From: Alphaproteobacteria bacterium
GTDB lineage: Bacteria; Pseudomonadota; Alphaproteobacteria; Caulobacterales; Maricaulaceae
Assembly (NCBI GenBank): GCA_030428405.1
Contig: JAUIEH010000143.1
Span: 1 to 6,932 of the forward strand
Reading direction: 5' to 3'
DNA: 6,932 nt
The notes below the pieces were generated by a model that saw only the letters and a program-made list of their open reading frames with translations, had not been told where the DNA came from and did not search any database. Positions 5,572-6,932 of this stretch are shown here, piece by piece (the first letter of the stretch is position 1; each line of letters starts with the position of its first letter). The position numbers were made by a program, and so were the translations under genes.

Positions 5572-6932
5572 ATGGAATTGCGCGCGCTTGTATATCTGCT
5601 CGTGATGCTGGGGCTCGGTCTCGCATCCGCAATTCGGCCCGTGTTCGACCCGGCCGCAAGTGATGTCGCCGGACTTCGGGTGGCTGAGGCCGATATTGAA
5701 GCCGCGCTTGAGCGCGCCTTGGGCGGGGTTTTGCGACGCGGCGGCGCGCCCGGCGTCTCTGCGGCCGTGATGCGAGACCGTGAAATCGTAACGACGTGGA
5801 CCGACGGCGCGCGCGCAGCTTTCTCCTCTGAGGGCGTCGGTGCGGACACCCGCTTTGAAGCGGCCTCGCTGTCCAAGCCGCTGACCGCTTACGCCGTCAT
5901 GCAGCTGGTCGCACAGGGCGCGCTCGACCTCGATGCGCCAATCAGGCGGGGCGCGTACAGCTTCACGCTGCGGCAATTGCTGAGCCATTCCGCCGGCTTC
6001 GACAACGCGCTCGGCGAGGCGCCTGAGCCGGTCGGCGAGGCGGGAGAGTTCGCTTATGCGGGCGCAGGCTTCCTGGTTGCAGCGGAAGAAATTGAGCGGG
6101 TCACTGGGCGCAGCTTCCAAAGCCATATGAATGAAGTGGTGCTGCCGATGCTCGCCATGTCGGACTCGACGTTCGGCGCGCGAAGCGCGGACGGCGCAGA
6201 GATGGCGCTACCCGGTCTCGAAGCGACGCTGCCGGCGGGCGCCATGTTTTTGATCGCCGCACTCATCGGCGCGCCATTCTTGCTCTTGAACGCAGGCATT
6301 GCGCATCTATTCAGATTCTCAGGACCAATCGCGCGCCGTTGGACGCCAATGCTGATCGGCGCGCTAGCGTTCGGTGCAGGCATATTTGTCGTTTACAGAA
6401 TGTTTGGCGCGTCCAACGGGGCGATCATCAGCGGTGTCTGTGCTGCAATGCTCGCGGCATCGATTGCAGCCGCGTGGCTGTTGAGCAGAGGAGGCGCGGC
6501 GCGGCGCATCAGCGGTCTCGTGCTCGCCGTCGGTGTGGCGGCGTTGTTCATCATGCGGCCGGCCATCCCGTTGAGCGAGCGCGAGTCGCATTTCCTTCCC
6601 GCAGCCGGACTGCGCACGACGCCGTCCGATTATGCGCTATTCCTCCGAGAGCTGATGGACCCCCAGCATGTCGATCCGGCGCTGATCGCGGAAATGCTCA
6701 GACCGCAAGTCGCGGTCAATGAAAACTATGACTGGGGGCTGGGCGTTGGTTTGCAGCGCGGCGAACCGCTTGTCGTCTGGCATTGGGGGATCAATTTTCC
6801 AGGCTATCAGGCCTTCGCCGCCGCCTGGCCCGAAACGGGCGACGCGGTCGTGATTTTCCTCAATGGCGGCGCGATGAGCGTGACGCCCGATGGGTTTCGC
6901 TATGCCGGCCTCGAAGCGGCGCGCGAAGCGGT
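5572..6932 (+). CDS. Serine beta-lactamase/PBP-type hydrolase with an internal four-helix membrane insert (3' truncated)
   Basis: The frame is open from the ATG at 5572 to the right edge (453 codons, no stop). An N-terminal hydrophobic stretch (about 5-20, ending ASA) looks like a signal peptide or anchor. Family PF00144 motifs follow in order: SxxK as ASLSKP (nucleophile Ser99, Lys102), LRQLLSHSAGFD (133-144), a YxN-like element as YAG (Tyr162, Gly164 in place of Asn), VVLPMLAMSDSTF (189-201), LPAAGLRTTPSDYALFL (342-358), WGLGVG (388-393), and HWG (404-406) in place of KTG, followed by FPGYQAF. Between 201 and 342 lie four hydrophobic helices (about 223-245, 258-275, 283-303, 313-329) instead of the usual soluble loop. 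The substrate is unknown: a peptidase, esterase or cell-wall enzyme is as likely as a beta-lactamase. AAGGG at 5565-5569 is only 2 bases from the ATG but 8 from an in-frame TTG at 5578, which could be the real start. Confidence 0.85.
   Translation, partial: MELRALVYLLVMLGLGLASAIRPVFDPAASDVAGLRVAEADIEAALERALGGVLRRGGAPGVSAAVMRDREIVTTWTDGARAAFSSEGVGADTRFEAASLSKPLTAYAVMQLVAQGALDLDAPIRRGAYSFTLRQLLSHSAGFDNALGEAPEPVGEAGEFAYAGAGFLVAAEEIERVTGRSFQSHMNEVVLPMLAMSDSTFGARSADGAEMALPGLEATLPAGAMFLIAALIGAPFLLLNAGIAHLFRFSGPIARRWTPMLIGALAFGAGIFVVYRMFGASNGAIISGVCAAMLAASIAAAWLLSRGGAARRISGLVLAVGVAALFIMRPAIPLSERESHFLPAAGLRTTPSDYALFLRELMDPQHVDPALIAEMLRPQVAVNENYDWGLGVGLQRGEPLVVWHWGINFPGYQAFAAAWPETGDAVVIFLNGGAMSVTPDGFRYAGLEAAREA

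Noticed and set aside
5456..5659. N-terminal extension of the DUF4386 protein to 5659
   Set aside because: The extension is Arg/Pro-rich, overlaps the divergent hydrolase start, and is made unnecessary by a good ribosome site before the ATG at 5455.
5386..6126. Minus-strand open frame (246 codons) opposite the serine hydrolase
   Set aside because: No recognisable motif; it lies antisense to the SxxK-containing coding region and overlaps the 5' end of the DUF4386 gene.
1..6932. CRISPR arrays, insertion sequences, tRNA or rRNA genes
   Set aside because: No regularly spaced direct repeats, transposase motifs, terminal inverted repeats flanking a gene, or tRNA/rRNA-like sequence were found on either strand by eye.

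Overview
The window is G+C-rich DNA that reads like an alphaproteobacterial chromosome. The basis is dense coding, strong G/C bias at third codon positions, AAGGA/GAGGA-type ribosome sites, and the mix of families present (separate moa genes plus moeA, a DUF4386 membrane protein, a VPS10/BNR-type protein). A Caulobacterales/Hyphomonadaceae-like host is plausible, but that is inference and no database search was possible.

Layout. Positions 1-710 (+) hold the C-terminal end of a large VPS10/BNR-propeller-type protein. A GC-rich stem-loop (719-755) lies between it and a converging gene block. Positions 758-4702 (all -) hold a compact molybdenum-cofactor (Moco) biosynthesis operon, transcribed in the order moaA, moaD, moaE, moaB, moaC, moeA, with gaps of only 4 to 22 bases. 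Positions 4703-4750 are a short intergenic stretch with a perfect TATAAT placed so that transcription would start at the A of the moaA ATG (predicted leaderless), next to a 16-bp perfect palindrome. Positions 4751-5455 (-) encode a six-helix DUF4386 membrane protein. Positions 5456-5571 are a 116-base divergent intergenic region with an imperfect inverted repeat. From 5572 to the right edge (+) runs the start of a serine beta-lactamase/penicillin-binding-type hydrolase, cut off by the window end; its catalytic domain appears to be split by four transmembrane helices.

How the genes work together. MoaA (radical SAM) and MoaC convert GTP to cyclic pyranopterin monophosphate. MoaE with the thiocarboxylated tail of MoaD adds the dithiolene sulfurs to give molybdopterin. 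A MoaB/MogA-type protein adenylylates molybdopterin, and MoeA inserts molybdate. The operon therefore carries the whole path from GTP to Mo-molybdopterin, except the MoaD-activating adenylyltransferase (MoeB), the nucleotide-attaching enzyme (MobA) and molybdate transport, none of which is in the window.

Most of the window is ordinary housekeeping metabolism. The two things that stand out are the membrane-interrupted serine hydrolase and the leaderless-type moaA promoter with a palindrome in its spacer.
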